A DNA stretch of 64,000 nt from CAWCHZ01 sp963795555 (GCA_963795555.1 CAWCHZ010000002.1:1302001-1366000), one strand, 5' to 3'. Shown: positions 51,317 to 61,121, counted from the stretch's first letter. The notes: generated by a model from the letters alone, not told the origin. Translations and numbers: made by a program.

Positions 51317-52156
51317 CTACGCGGCGCCGAACGCCGCGGCGAACGTGACCAGCCGCGGTTCGCCGTCCCGCAGGGCGTCGCGCAGCTCGGGCGCGAGCAG
51401 GCTGGCGAGCTCCTGCGAGCGACTCGCCGCCAGGTCAGGGGTGAGCTGGTGGACCTTCCCGTCGCCCGCCTCGCCCGGATGGCAGATCGCCTCGACCACG
51501 CCGCGGTGCAGCTTGCGCAGCAGCGCCGGCCAGCGCTGCACAGGGGCCTCGAGCAGCCGATCGGGGGTTCGATGCAATGCGCCGATCGTCCGCTGCGCCG
51601 GCCCCCGGCGGCGGGCCCGCTCGAGCTCCAGCATGCCGCCCAGCGAGAGCAACGAACGCGTGCGCACGCGTCGCGGGCAGCGCGCGACGCGCAGGCCCGC
51701 CAACGCCATCGCTTGCGCCACCGCCTCGCCCAGCAGCCGGTATTCCTGCAGGTGCTGGTGGACGTTCCAGTGGTCCGGCTCGATCCCCAGCGCACGCAGC
51801 CGAGCAAGCTGCGCGGAGCACTCGCGCGCGACGTGGTCGGCGCGGACGCCATTGGCGCGCACGCGCTCCAGCAGCGACCGGCGGTCGAGGAAGCGACCGT
51901 CGTCGTCGACGAGGGACGCGACGCGACGCGGCTCGGACACGGGCTCGCCGAGCGACAGCGTCAAGTGAATCCCGATGCCGAGCTGCGGATGAGTGCGGGG
52001 CAGCTCGGCAACCTCGGCGCTGGCCGCCTGGTTGACCATGACGCTGGCGCTGGTGACGACGCCGGCGCGGTGGGCCGCCTCGATGCCCCGGTTCACCCCA
52101 GCGGTCAGGCCATAGTCGTCGGCGTTGACGATCAGGAGAGGGGCCGGCGCGCTCAT
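51317..52156 (-). CDS. YdjC/ChbG-family polysaccharide deacetylase
   Basis: 279-aa ChbG-like protein: NADDYGLTAGVNRGI at the N-terminus carries the metal-binding Asp residues, GIHLTLSLGEP and HQHLQE carry His ligands, and HPGE lies near the C-terminus. Family members deacetylate N-acetylated oligosaccharides. Overlaps the glycosyltransferase gene upstream (ATGA), so it belongs to the minus-strand part of the polysaccharide locus. Confidence 0.87.
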   Translation of the reverse strand: MSAPAPLLIVNADDYGLTAGVNRGIEAAHRAGVVTSASVMVNQAASAEVAELPRTHPQLGIGIHLTLSLGEPVSEPRRVASLVDDDGRFLDRRSLLERVRANGVRADHVARECSAQLARLRALGIEPDHWNVHQHLQEYRLLGEAVAQAMALAGLRVARCPRRVRTRSLLSLGGMLELERARRRGPAQRTIGALHRTPDRLLEAPVQRWPALLRKLHRGVVEAICHPGEAGDGKVHQLTPDLAASRSQELASLLAPELRDALRDGEPRLVTFAAAFGAA

Positions 52157-53445
52157 CCTCCACTGCCGCGATCGTCGTTGGTCGCTGCGCTGATCCGGCG
52201 CTCGCCTGATCCGCCGAACAGGCTCTCAGCCCACGCGCTCCAGCGCTGGTCCCAGCTGTTGCGCTCGGCCCAGGCGCGCCGGTCGCGGGCGTTGCTCGCC
52301 GGCTCCGCGGCCGCCTCGGTGAGCGCAGCCACCCAGCCCTCGACGTCGTCGGCGAGCCACAGGTGCAGCGGACCTCCGGGACGCAGCTCATCGCTCCAGC
52401 GCGTCGAGATGATCGGCCGCCCGCGCGCGGCGTAGTCGTAGAGCTTCATCGCATCGCCGGTGATCGCACCCACGCGGCGATGCGGCAGGATCAGCACGTC
52501 GGCGCGATCCAGATGCTGGGCCAGCGCCCCTCGTTCGACGGGTCCGTGCCAGCGCATGCGGTCCGCGCGGGACGTCAGCAGCCGACTCAGCTCAGGAGCC
52601 GGCTCGGGGCCCCGGCCGGAGTAGCGACACTCGCCGTAGACGTCCAGGCGCCAGTCGGGCAGCCGTGCAAGCAGCTCGTCCACCAGCTCGACGTCGAAGC
52701 GCTCCGACAGCGTCCCGGCGTAGGCCAGCACACCCGCCCGCGGGGACGCCGACAGCGGCGAGCTCAGCAGCGCCGCGCTGGTCGCATTGCGGACCACGAC
52801 AGCCCGGCGCGAGGGAAACAGCGCGGCGAGCGCCGGAGCGTCGACGACGATCGCATCAGCCTCGCCGGCGATGCGCCGGTAGAGCTCGCGCAGCGCGGCG
52901 CCGCGCGCCAGGACGAGCTTGCTCCAGTCATCCGCACAGTCGAACACCCGCCGGACGCCCTCGAGCCGCGCCAGCGCCGGCCACTGCCAGGGCGTCGTCG
53001 CGACGACCGCCGCCCCATCGCCGACATGGCGCCGCAGCGAGCGAGCGAGCAGGTGCGTGTCGATCAGCTCTGCGGCACGATGGCGGTGCGCGGGAGCGAG
53101 CGTGCTGCGGGCCACGACGCGCACCGCTGGCACAGCGCTCACATGGGCTCGCGCAGCAGCGACGGCGGGCGGGGTTTGGCTGGCGACACGAGCTGCACCG
53201 AGCCCAGCCAACCAGGCGCTCGCGTCACCGCCGATCAGCTCGCGCACATCGACGGGCGCCTCGACGAACGTGACCGGATGCCCGTGCACCGCCGCAAGTG
53301 AAGCGAGCGCGTGCTCGCGCCTGATCGACGGCCGCCAGCGGCTCTTGGAGCAGATCACCAGGGGCCGCTGATCGGGGGCCGGGCCCCGCTGGCCCGGCTC
53401 AACTGCCCCGGCCGTGGACCGGCTGGGATCGCCAGCGGTGCTCAT
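52153..53445 (-). CDS. Glycosyltransferase-like protein (GT-B)
   Basis: 430 aa. After a Pro/Ser-rich N-terminus the pattern is that of GT4-type proteins: VFDCADDWSKL, VVVRNATSAALLSS, LAYAGTLSERFDVELVDELL and GDAMKLYDYAARGRPIIST. ATG 53445 overlaps the upstream gene stop and the stop overlaps the deacetylase ATG, so three genes are tightly coupled. Donor sugar unknown. Confidence 0.83.
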   Translation of the reverse strand: MSTAGDPSRSTAGAVEPGQRGPAPDQRPLVICSKSRWRPSIRREHALASLAAVHGHPVTFVEAPVDVRELIGGDASAWLAGLGAARVASQTPPAVAAARAHVSAVPAVRVVARSTLAPAHRHRAAELIDTHLLARSLRRHVGDGAAVVATTPWQWPALARLEGVRRVFDCADDWSKLVLARGAALRELYRRIAGEADAIVVDAPALAALFPSRRAVVVRNATSAALLSSPLSASPRAGVLAYAGTLSERFDVELVDELLARLPDWRLDVYGECRYSGRGPEPAPELSRLLTSRADRMRWHGPVERGALAQHLDRADVLILPHRRVGAITGDAMKLYDYAARGRPIISTRWSDELRPGGPLHLWLADDVEGWVAALTEAAAEPASNARDRRAWAERNSWDQRWSAWAESLFGGSGERRISAATNDDRGSGG

Positions 53446-54503
53446 CGCGCGGCTCCGCTCAGCAGCGCGGCCAGCGTGTCCGCCTGACCATCGAGATCCG
53501 CATAGCGAGTGACGAACCGGCGCCCTCGCTCGCCCAGCTCGCTGCGCAGCGCGGCGCTGGCGGCGAGGGTCCGGATCGCACTCTCCCATTCGGCGGGGTC
53601 GCTCGCGAGCAGCCCCGCTCCCGAGGAGCGCACCAGCTCGCTGTTGACACCGACCGGGCTGGCGATCACCGGAACGCCAGCGGCCATGTACTGCAGCAGC
53701 TTGAACCCCGCCTTGGCCCGCGTGTAGGGGGTGTCGGGCAACGGCATCAGACCGATGCCGAACCGCGCGAAGACGCTCGCCTCCTCGGCAAGCGTCCAGT
53801 GGCGAAAGCTTGCGGGGCCGCGCCAGGGCTCGGCACTGACGACCTCGAGCAGCGCCACGCGCTCGGCGCGGAGCCTGCCCAGCGGCTCGCGCAGCAGATC
53901 CAGGTAGGCGAGATTGCGGATCTGCCCCGCCCAGCCCAGCCGCACGGGCTGGCGATCGTCGTGGCTGGCGAGCGGATAGCGCGCCGGGTCGGGCACCGTC
54001 GGCAGCATGGCGTCCGGCTCGCGCCAGCGAGCGATCTGCTCGGCCAAGGTCGGCGTGCTGACGACGAGCGCGTCGGCGCGCGCGATCAGCCGCCGCGCCT
54101 GCTGGGGACCGAACAGCCAGCGCGCCGCCCGCGACCTCGATGCCAGTGCGGGCGAAGCCAGGAAGACCGCGTCGTCGAGATCGAAGACCACCTGCCCCGC
54201 GAAGCGCTCCAGCGCCCGGACGATCGCCCCCGGGCCCATCGGGTAGAGGCCACGCTGAACGAGCACGGCGTCATAGCCGCGCAGCATGCTTCCGAGCCGC
54301 AGCGTCAGGCTCACGTACGCCGCCGCATTGCGGGCAAAGAACGCCGCTCGGTCAATCAGCCGACGAGAGCGCGGCTCGAGATCCGTCGGCAGGACGACGT
54401 CGACCTCCCCCAGGCGCTCGGCCAGGCGGGGGATGTGTTGCAGCGCGCGGTAACGAGTACACGCGCTGTTGGGGCCGTCCTCCGCGAGCACCAGCACCCG
54501 CAC
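53442..54503 (-). CDS. Glycosyltransferase-like protein (GT-B)
   Basis: 353 aa: NSACTRYRALQHIPRLAERL, FDLDDAVFLASP, RLGWAGQIRNLAYLDLL and AKAGFKLLQYMAAGVPVIASPVG. The GFKLLQYMAAGVP segment is typical of GT4 proteins acting on lipid-linked or cell-surface glycans. GTG 54503 lies 5 bases after the preceding stop and gives the usual VRVLVLAEDG start. Confidence 0.83.
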   Translation of the reverse strand: MRVLVLAEDGPNSACTRYRALQHIPRLAERLGEVDVVLPTDLEPRSRRLIDRAAFFARNAAAYVSLTLRLGSMLRGYDAVLVQRGLYPMGPGAIVRALERFAGQVVFDLDDAVFLASPALASRSRAARWLFGPQQARRLIARADALVVSTPTLAEQIARWREPDAMLPTVPDPARYPLASHDDRQPVRLGWAGQIRNLAYLDLLREPLGRLRAERVALLEVVSAEPWRGPASFRHWTLAEEASVFARFGIGLMPLPDTPYTRAKAGFKLLQYMAAGVPVIASPVGVNSELVRSSGAGLLASDPAEWESAIRTLAASAALRSELGERGRRFVTRYADLDGQADTLAALLSGAAR

Positions 54504-54508
54504 GACGC

Positions 54509-55588
54509 TCAGCGCTCCGAGCCGCCGCGCAGCCGCCGCAGAGCTCGGCGTGCCGGGAGCTCCAGCGCCGAGCCGCGCAATGCCCCGACGGCGACCGCCC
54601 GCGCCCTGCGGCGCAGCGCCAGTGGCCAGTCCGTGGCCACGCTGCCCTCGGCGAGCGGGATCGCGGCGTTGGCCCAACGCTGCTTGTAGAGGGCGGGATC
54701 CTTGCCGAGATCGATGGTCCGCAGGCCCAGCTGATCGGCGCCCTCGACCAGCTTGAGCAGCAGCACGAGGCCCGGCGAATAGCGCGCGAAAGCTGGGTCA
54801 TAGGCTGGAAACCACCAGTGAAACACCGGACCGGAGCGCATGCCCATCACCGCCGCGGTGAGCGCGTCGCCGGCGTAGAGCGCGGCCAGCATGCCGACGA
54901 AGCCATCCGTCTGCGTGGCGTGAATCTCCTGCAGCAGCCGCACGTTCCAGCCGATCGCGAAGCGGTCCTGCTCGCCGGTGCGCTGGTACTGGGCCGACTT
55001 CCAGCCCATCAGCGCGTCGAGCGCCGCCCGGCTGGGCTCGCACGGCTCGAAGCGCAGCGGACCCACCTCGCGCTCCAAGCGCCTTGCCTTCTCGCGCAGG
55101 CGCTGCACCGCCCGCGAACCGTTGGCGCGCTGGGTCGCGAGATAGGGCTGAAAGCCGTCCGAGAGGTCGATGACGTAGGAGATCGTCGTATGAGTGTGAA
55201 AGGGCACGAACGGGGCCTGCGTGCCGATGAGATGGTCGAAGTCCCAGATCCGCAGCTCACAACCGCGTATCAGCTGCCGTGCATCCCACCGCAACCCGCG
55301 CGCCGCGATGACGCCATGGTAGTTGGAGCGTGCGCCCCCGACCGGCAGCCCGATCCCGCCGCGACCGCGCTGGAACGGGAAGAAGCCCACCACAGCTCCG
55401 GCCCGCTCGAGCAGCGCGACCTGCACGTCGTCGCGCACTCTGGCCACCGCCGCTGTGAACTCGGGCCGGAAGAATGGGCTGGCGAGCGCCTCGTCGGCCT
55501 GCTGGAGGCGCGCCCAGGTGGACCACTGCGTCGCTGAGAGCTCCTGCGGTCGCAGCAGGGAGACGTGCAGCGCGCCTAACGTCGCCAT
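54509..55588 (-). CDS. GNAT acyltransferase, CelD/BcsL-like
   Basis: 359-aa member of the cellulose-biosynthesis CelD/BcsL acetyltransferase group, a tandem GNAT fold. MGWKSAQYQRTG in mid-protein and the C-terminal DLGKDPALYKQRWAN are the usual hallmarks. Probably acylates a sugar or lipid-linked intermediate. Overlaps the next upstream gene by 13 bases. Confidence 0.82.
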   Translation of the reverse strand: MATLGALHVSLLRPQELSATQWSTWARLQQADEALASPFFRPEFTAAVARVRDDVQVALLERAGAVVGFFPFQRGRGGIGLPVGGARSNYHGVIAARGLRWDARQLIRGCELRIWDFDHLIGTQAPFVPFHTHTTISYVIDLSDGFQPYLATQRANGSRAVQRLREKARRLEREVGPLRFEPCEPSRAALDALMGWKSAQYQRTGEQDRFAIGWNVRLLQEIHATQTDGFVGMLAALYAGDALTAAVMGMRSGPVFHWWFPAYDPAFARYSPGLVLLLKLVEGADQLGLRTIDLGKDPALYKQRWANAAIPLAEGSVATDWPLALRRRARAVAVGALRGSALELPARRALRRLRGGSER

Positions 55589-56592
55589 GCACGCCTGCCG
55601 AGGTCCAAGGCAGTCGAGCGCAGCGGTGCCGTCACCAGCCGTCCGCCCACCCTCGCCTCGATCGTCGCGCCCAGCCCCGCTTTGAACTCATAGAGGCCAT
55701 GATCGACGTGCTCCGTGGCGCTGGCTTCCGCCGCAATCGGACCGAGATTGATTTCGCGGTATTGCTGTTCGCAGAAGTCGTCGAGCGCCCTGCTGAGCAC
55801 CAGATAGGTCGCGCCGCTGCTTCGCGCTTGCGCGACCGCACCATTCTGTAGGTAGTAGGCGCGGCCGTTGAAGTGACCAAAGAGACACCCCGTGACCGGG
55901 ACTCCATCCAACAGCCCGAGGTAAAGGCGACCGGAGCCCGCGGCGATCAGCCGGCTCCAGGCCCGTGCCGCGAGCGCGGTGTCGACCGCTGCGATGCCGC
56001 CTCCCTTGTGCCGGCGCAGGTGCTCATGCAGCGATCGAGCCAGCTCGGCAAAGGCCATCACCTGCTCGGCAGCGTTCGCCTGGACCACCTCGACCCCCAA
56101 TCGCAGAGCTCGCCTGACCGAACGCCGCGCCATCTCGCGCATACCCTCGACGGCGGGACTGCCCGTGGGCCTGACGACGAACTCGACGCTGTGGATCGCG
56201 TGGGGGACGGCGCTGGGCGACCAGCCCGCTCTGCCGTCGAGCGCGCCGAGCGTGGCTCCGATCACGCCGGGCGTCGCCATGACCCACGCGTTGAGCGATG
56301 GGAGCAGGCTGAGCGAATCGCGGGCGGCCGGCGATGTGTTGAAGTGAAGGCGCGACATGACGCGCCCAACCAGCCGCTCCGGCCTGGGACGGCGAAAGCC
56401 GACGGCCGCCGCGCGCGCAGCTTGAGTGACAGAGTCATGCCAGGTCAGGTAATGCGGCGCGGATCCGCCATCCTCGCAGCGACAGTGGACCCAGGCGGAG
56501 GAGTGAAAGAATCCTCCGTCGAGATCGCTTACCAACGAGTCCCACTGCTCTGGCTCGAAGGAGCTCGTCACGTGCAGGTCGAGGTCACCCAT
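55576..56592 (-). CDS. FemAB/GNAT-like acyltransferase
   Basis: 338-aa protein with the tandem-GNAT FemAB-like layout: EQWDSLVSDLDGGFFHSSAWV at the start, RRALRLGVEVVQANAAEQVMAF, then YLGLLDGVPVTGCLFGHFNGRAYYLQNGAV split over the second GNAT domain and ending with GLYEFKAGLGA, the FemAB/CelD end motif. Transfers an amino-acyl or acyl group to a cell-wall or surface glycan, target unknown. ATG 56592. Confidence 0.8.
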   Translation of the reverse strand: MGDLDLHVTSSFEPEQWDSLVSDLDGGFFHSSAWVHCRCEDGGSAPHYLTWHDSVTQAARAAAVGFRRPRPERLVGRVMSRLHFNTSPAARDSLSLLPSLNAWVMATPGVIGATLGALDGRAGWSPSAVPHAIHSVEFVVRPTGSPAVEGMREMARRSVRRALRLGVEVVQANAAEQVMAFAELARSLHEHLRRHKGGGIAAVDTALAARAWSRLIAAGSGRLYLGLLDGVPVTGCLFGHFNGRAYYLQNGAVAQARSSGATYLVLSRALDDFCEQQYREINLGPIAAEASATEHVDHGLYEFKAGLGATIEARVGGRLVTAPLRSTALDLGRRAWRR

Positions 56593-56611
56593 CGCCGATG
56601 GGTTCAGCCGG

Positions 56612-57322
56612 TCAGATGCTCTGGTAGACGTTGATGCGCTGGAAGTCGTGATCGCGCCGTAACCCCGTAGTGGATCTGACCTTCCTGAAGCGACCGCTGG
56701 CGAGGATGACGTCGTCCATCCGAGGATTTGCGTAGCAGATCGTCAGCAGACGCGGTCGTCGGTCGAGCGAGGCGATGACGTTGGCGAGCACGGCGCGGAA
56801 GACGTCGTCCTGGAAGGGGTTGAAGAGGTAGGCGTAGGTCATGTCATCCGGAATCGTGAAGTCGACCGCGTCGGCAGTCACCAGCTCGACGTTCCCGCAG
56901 CGCAGCTTGCCCGCCATCGCCTTCAAGTTCTCCGCCGCGACGTCGTTGAGCTGCTGGGAGATCTCAACCCCAACGACCCTTCCAAATGAGTAGTTGCGCG
57001 CGGCCAAGCACACCGCCCGACCCATGCCCGAGCCGAAGTCGACAAAGACGTCCTCACCCGTGATATGGCATCCCTTGAGCGCTCGACGCAGGAAGAACCA
57101 GCCCGAGGGGGCGTAGAGGAACCGCCCGGGTGCGTCGAGCCCGAGCTCATGGAGACGCACATTCGGAGCGGTATCGATGCGACCGCGCTCGAACAGGGTG
57201 CGGCAGACGCAGGAGAGGACGCGCCTGTAGGGACCTCCGAAGCGCAGTCGCAGAGCACGCTGGGTTTCGTACAGGCGCGGCCCAACGCCGGTAGAATCCA
57301 GTCGATTCCCGTTCAGCTGCAC
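56612..57322 (-). CDS. SAM-dependent methyltransferase
   Basis: 236-aa class I methyltransferase: motif I VFVDFGSGMGRAVCLAAR (about 92-109), VVGVEISQ, NVELVTADAVDF and YLFNPFQDDVF. The N-terminal 80 residues hold extra Arg/Cys-rich sequence. GTG start with GGAG 7 bases upstream. Could methylate a sugar or lipid in this locus. Confidence 0.82.
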   Translation of the reverse strand: MQLNGNRLDSTGVGPRLYETQRALRLRFGGPYRRVLSCVCRTLFERGRIDTAPNVRLHELGLDAPGRFLYAPSGWFFLRRALKGCHITGEDVFVDFGSGMGRAVCLAARNYSFGRVVGVEISQQLNDVAAENLKAMAGKLRCGNVELVTADAVDFTIPDDMTYAYLFNPFQDDVFRAVLANVIASLDRRPRLLTICYANPRMDDVILASGRFRKVRSTTGLRRDHDFQRINVYQSI

Positions 57323-57396
57323 AACAGGCTCCGACTACCCCGGGTGATGATCGGCGTCAGCCTGAGCGATCCTTGCGAGCATCGACGCACCGGCTG

Positions 57397-58833
57397 ATGA
57401 TAGTGGAATCAGCTGGGGTCGCGCCACCCGCGATCGCCAATCGCCTCGGCACGTCGGCGGCGCTGATGATCATCCGCCGCTTCGCGACGATGGCGCTGCT
57501 GGCCGTGAGCACGGCGGTGATTGCTCACCTGCTCGGCGCCGCGCGCTTTGGCGCCTACTCCGCGGCGCTTGCCACAACGCAGGTCGCCGCCGCGGCGAGC
57601 GACCTGGGCTTCAGCGCGGTCCTGGCGCGCGAGATGGCGGTGAAGCCGGCCGAGCGGGGCAGAATCCTCGCCGCCGCGCTGCGGGCGTGGTCGGCGTGGT
57701 CGCTGCTGCTGGCAGCCGGCCTGGTGGGCCTCGGCCTGGCGAGCGGCGCGGGCGGCGACCGCGGCATCGCCCTGATCGCGTTGGCCCCAAGTCTGCTGAT
57801 CGACTGCCTGGCGGGCTTCCGGCAGCTTTTCTACGTCCTCTACAGGACGCGAACAATGGTGAAGCTCGACCTGATCGCAACGATCCTTCAGGCAGCGCTC
57901 ATCACAAGCGTCGTGGCAGCCGGCGGTGGCGTGCTCGGGGCGGCGCTCGCGATGACGGCGGCGATGACCTTCAACGCGCTGCTGATCGCCGTGGTCGGCC
58001 GGCGACTGGTGACGCTCCAGCGCGCCAGCGCGGCCGACCGACGCGCGCTCGTCAGAGCGGCCGCCCCGCTGGGCATCGCCTCGCTGCTGTCGAGCGTGTA
58101 CTTCACCATCGACCTGGTCATCGTCGGGTGGATCGTGCTACCCGCTCAGGTTGGCCACTATGCCGCGGCGGTTAAGTTCCTCAACATCATCGTCGCGATC
58201 CCGTCGGTGCTGCTGACCGCGGCGCTGCCGGCGTTGTCGGCCGCCTGCCGAGATCGACAAGAGCTGACCGCGTTGACAGCACGGGTCTGGCACTGGATCG
58301 TGGCGATCGGGTTGCCGCTGTGCGTCGGCGCCGGCGTGTTCGCGCCAACGTTGATCCACATCGCGTTCGGACACGGCTATGTCGCCGCTGTGCCACTGCT
58401 GCGCATCCTCGCCCTGGCGGGCGTCGGATCGATGCTGTCGAGCGTGCTCAACGCGATCCTCATCGGCCAGTACCGGGCGCGCGCGCAGCTGGCCATCAAC
58501 GCGCTTGCGTTGGCCGTCAACGTCGGGCTGAACGTCGCGCTGGTGCCACGCTATGGCGTGGTCGCGGCGGCCTGGACGACGGTCGGCACCGAGGTGCTCG
58601 TGTTCACGACGATCCTCTTCGTCCTGCGCGGGACGCTGAGCTGGCGGCCGAGCGTGCGCGTCACCTGGCGCCCGGCGATGGCGGCTGGACCTGCGGCCGT
58701 GCTTGGACTGGCGCTGGCGCACACGCCGGGCCTGGCCATCCCGGCGAGCGTCGCGCTCTACATCGCGGCCACATACGCGCTGCGCGCCTGGCCGCAGGAG
58801 TGGGCGCTGCGCGAGCTGCTGCGGGCGCAGTGA
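57397..58833 (+). CDS. Wzx-like polysaccharide flippase (MATE/MOP superfamily)
   Basis: 478-aa membrane protein with about 12-14 helices. HLLGAARFGAYSAALATTQVAAAASDLGF at the start, VGHYAAAVKFLNIIVAIPSVLL and the closing polar-helix pattern fit Wzx/polysaccharide_synt families. It would flip lipid-linked repeat units for the Wzy-like polymerase. ATG 57397 is preferred to an upstream TTG (57373). Confidence 0.88.
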   Translation: MIVESAGVAPPAIANRLGTSAALMIIRRFATMALLAVSTAVIAHLLGAARFGAYSAALATTQVAAAASDLGFSAVLAREMAVKPAERGRILAAALRAWSAWSLLLAAGLVGLGLASGAGGDRGIALIALAPSLLIDCLAGFRQLFYVLYRTRTMVKLDLIATILQAALITSVVAAGGGVLGAALAMTAAMTFNALLIAVVGRRLVTLQRASAADRRALVRAAAPLGIASLLSSVYFTIDLVIVGWIVLPAQVGHYAAAVKFLNIIVAIPSVLLTAALPALSAACRDRQELTALTARVWHWIVAIGLPLCVGAGVFAPTLIHIAFGHGYVAAVPLLRILALAGVGSMLSSVLNAILIGQYRARAQLAINALALAVNVGLNVALVPRYGVVAAAWTTVGTEVLVFTTILFVLRGTLSWRPSVRVTWRPAMAAGPAAVLGLALAHTPGLAIPASVALYIAATYALRAWPQEWALRELLRAQ

Positions 58834-58857
58834 GGCGAGCGCGCTGATCTAGCGCAT

Positions 58858-58877
58858 CCGCCCCGGGCCCGGGGCGG
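58858..58877. terminator. 20-bp perfect palindrome after the flippase gene
   Basis: CCGCCCCGGGCCCGGGGCGG, followed by a longer GC-rich inverted repeat up to about 58935. They lie in the 120-base gap after the flippase gene and before the histidine-kinase gene. Likely a terminator separating the two operons. Confidence 0.55.
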
Positions 58878-58953
58878 CGAGGCGAGGCAGCGCGGGGCTG
58901 CCGCAGCGAGCTGCCGCGCTCGCCCCGCGCGCTGCGCGAGCGTACGCTCCCTG

Positions 58954-60444
58954 ATGGTGACTGGTCCCACCCGCACCCGCGCGTTCGGCGCGGCGCATCC
59001 GCCGCTGTGGCGTGGCGCGGTGATCGCGCTGGTCGGCATAGCCCTCGCGACGGGTGCCATCTATGGGCTCAAGGCCGTGGCTCCGGTGGTGTCGTTGAGC
59101 GTCGTCTACCTGCCGGTCGTGCTGCTGGTGTCGGCCTATTGGGGCCTGATGCTGGGCCTGGTCACGGTGGTGGTCAGCGCGCTGGCGTTCAACCTCTTCC
59201 ACCTTCCTCCGGTCGGCCGGCTGACGATCGCCGACAGCCGCAACTGGGTGGCGTTGGCGGCGTTCACGCTGGTGGCGGCGGTCGTCAGCACGATCGCCGA
59301 GCTGGCACGCAGCCGAGCGCTCGAAGCCGAGCGCCGCCGCGCCGAGGCGGATCTCGCCGCCGGGCTGGCGCGCGAGCTGCTCGCGGGCGCGCAGACCGAG
59401 GCGGCGCTCGGCGCCACGGCGCGACGGGTCGCCGAGGCGCTGCTGATGCCCTCGGCGGCGATCGAGCTCGGCGTAGCGCCGGGAACAGAACGACGGTTGG
59501 CGCTGCCCCTGCGCGGCGGCGACGGCGAGCAGATCGCGACCCTGCTGGTTCCGCGACAGCTTCCGGCGGAGACGATCGAGCGCCTGCTCACCCACGTCGT
59601 GCCTTCGCTGGAGGTGCTGGTCGCGATCGCGCTGCACCGCGATGCCGTCCAGGCCGAGGCGGTCGAGACGGCCGCTCTGCGGCGCAGCGACGAGCTCAAG
59701 ACGGCGCTGCTGCGCGCGGTCTCGCACGACCTGCGAACGCCTGTGACCGCGATCGTCGCGGCCGGCCACGCGCTCGGCGCGGGCTCGCTGAGCGCCACCG
59801 AGCGCGGCGAGCTGAGCGCGGCGGTGGTCGAGGAGGGAGAGCGGCTGTCGGCGCTGATCGACAAGCTGCTCGACCTGTCGCGCCTGCAGGCCGGGCGCGC
59901 TCAGCCGCGCTCCGACTGGGTCTCGATCGAGGAGGTCCTGCTCGCCGCGCGCGACGCGCTGCCCGATGGCAGTGCCGCGGTGAGGATCGCGATCGATGCC
60001 GAGATCCCCGCGCTGCGCGCCGACGCAGTACAGCTGCAGCAGGTGTTCGTCAACCTGCTCGAGAACGCGCGGCGCTACTCGGACGGGCTGCCGGTCTCGG
60101 TGCACGTCCGGCGCACGGATGAGCGCGTTGTGATCCGCGTCGTCGACCAGGGCCCGGGGATCGGCCGCGCCGATCAGGAGCGGATCTTCGAGCCCTTCTA
60201 CCGGGGCCGGCAGACCGGATCGCGGCCCTGGCACGGCTCGGGCCTCGGGCTGGCGATCGCCAAGGGGTTCGTCGAGGCCAATGGCGGCCGGATCTTGGTC
60301 GAGTCGCTGCCCGGCCAGGGGACGAGCTTCGTCGTCGAGCTGCCGGTGCCCGCGCGTGATGAGCAGGCGATACCCGATGGCCACGCGCCGGACGAGCAGG
60401 CCGCCGGCCAGGCGCCGCCAGGCGAGCGAGCGGTGACAGCGTGA
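58954..60444 (+). CDS. Sensor histidine kinase, short KdpD-like
   Basis: 496 aa. Four predicted helices (about 20-110) form the KdpD-type DUF4118 membrane unit, then a GAF-like linker (about 130-230), HisKA with His258 in AVSHDLRTP, and HATPase (NLLENARRYSDG, DQGPGIG, GSGLGLAIAKGF). The long cytosolic KdpD and USP domains of classical KdpD are absent. It likely senses K+ limitation or ionic stress and phosphorylates the regulator next door, with which it overlaps (GTGA). Confidence 0.88.
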   Translation: MVTGPTRTRAFGAAHPPLWRGAVIALVGIALATGAIYGLKAVAPVVSLSVVYLPVVLLVSAYWGLMLGLVTVVVSALAFNLFHLPPVGRLTIADSRNWVALAAFTLVAAVVSTIAELARSRALEAERRRAEADLAAGLARELLAGAQTEAALGATARRVAEALLMPSAAIELGVAPGTERRLALPLRGGDGEQIATLLVPRQLPAETIERLLTHVVPSLEVLVAIALHRDAVQAEAVETAALRRSDELKTALLRAVSHDLRTPVTAIVAAGHALGAGSLSATERGELSAAVVEEGERLSALIDKLLDLSRLQAGRAQPRSDWVSIEEVLLAARDALPDGSAAVRIAIDAEIPALRADAVQLQQVFVNLLENARRYSDGLPVSVHVRRTDERVVIRVVDQGPGIGRADQERIFEPFYRGRQTGSRPWHGSGLGLAIAKGFVEANGGRILVESLPGQGTSFVVELPVPARDEQAIPDGHAPDEQAAGQAPPGERAVTA

Positions 60445-61121
60445 GCCAGCGAGCGAGGGTCCTCGTCTGCGACGACGAGCCCCAGATCCTGCGTGCGCTG
60501 CGCGTGATCCTGCGCGAGGCCGGCTTCGAAGCGCTGCTTGCGGCCGACGGCGAGGAGGCGCTCGACGTCGCGGCGGTCAATCGTCCCGAGGCGGCGATCG
60601 TGGATCTCGTGCTGCCGGACATCGACGGCGTAGAGGTGTGTCGCCGGCTGCGCGAGTGGAGCGCGATGCCGATCATCGTGCTCTCGGCGGTCGGCGAGGA
60701 GGACGCCAAGGTGCGAGCGCTCGCGGCGGGAGCCGACGACTACGTCACCAAGCCCTTCGGCCCACGCGAGCTGGTGGCCCGGCTGGAGGCGACGCTGCGA
60801 CGCGCCGCGCCCGGGCCGGAGGATGCGGTGATCCGCGCCGGTGAGCTCGAGATCGACCTTGCGGCGCGACTGGTGCGCCGCGACGGCCAGGAGATCCATC
60901 TCACCCCCACCGAGTTCGATCTGCTGCGGGTCCTCGCGCGCAACCGCGGACGCCTGATGACCCACCGCGAGCTGCTGCGGTCGGTTTGGGGACCGGGCTA
61001 CGGCGAGGACACCCAGGTCCTGCGGGCGCACGTGGCGAATCTGCGCCGCAAGATCGAGCCGGCGGACGGCCCGCGCTACATCCGCACGGATCCGCGCGTC
61101 GGCTACCGCTTCGCGGCCTGA
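60441..61121 (+). CDS. kdpE: KdpE-like OmpR-family response regulator
   Basis: 226 aa. Receiver domain with DDE (11-13), phosphoacceptor Asp55 (AAIVDLVLPD) and Lys in TKPFGPRELVARL, then an OmpR winged helix ending RYIRTDPRVGYRFAA, which is KdpE-like. Directly upstream of the kdp genes, so it probably activates them. The 90-base gap after it is where a kdp promoter would lie; no relay spans it. Confidence 0.9.
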   Translation: MSQRARVLVCDDEPQILRALRVILREAGFEALLAADGEEALDVAAVNRPEAAIVDLVLPDIDGVEVCRRLREWSAMPIIVLSAVGEEDAKVRALAAGADDYVTKPFGPRELVARLEATLRRAAPGPEDAVIRAGELEIDLAARLVRRDGQEIHLTPTEFDLLRVLARNRGRLMTHRELLRSVWGPGYGEDTQVLRAHVANLRRKIEPADGPRYIRTDPRVGYRFAA

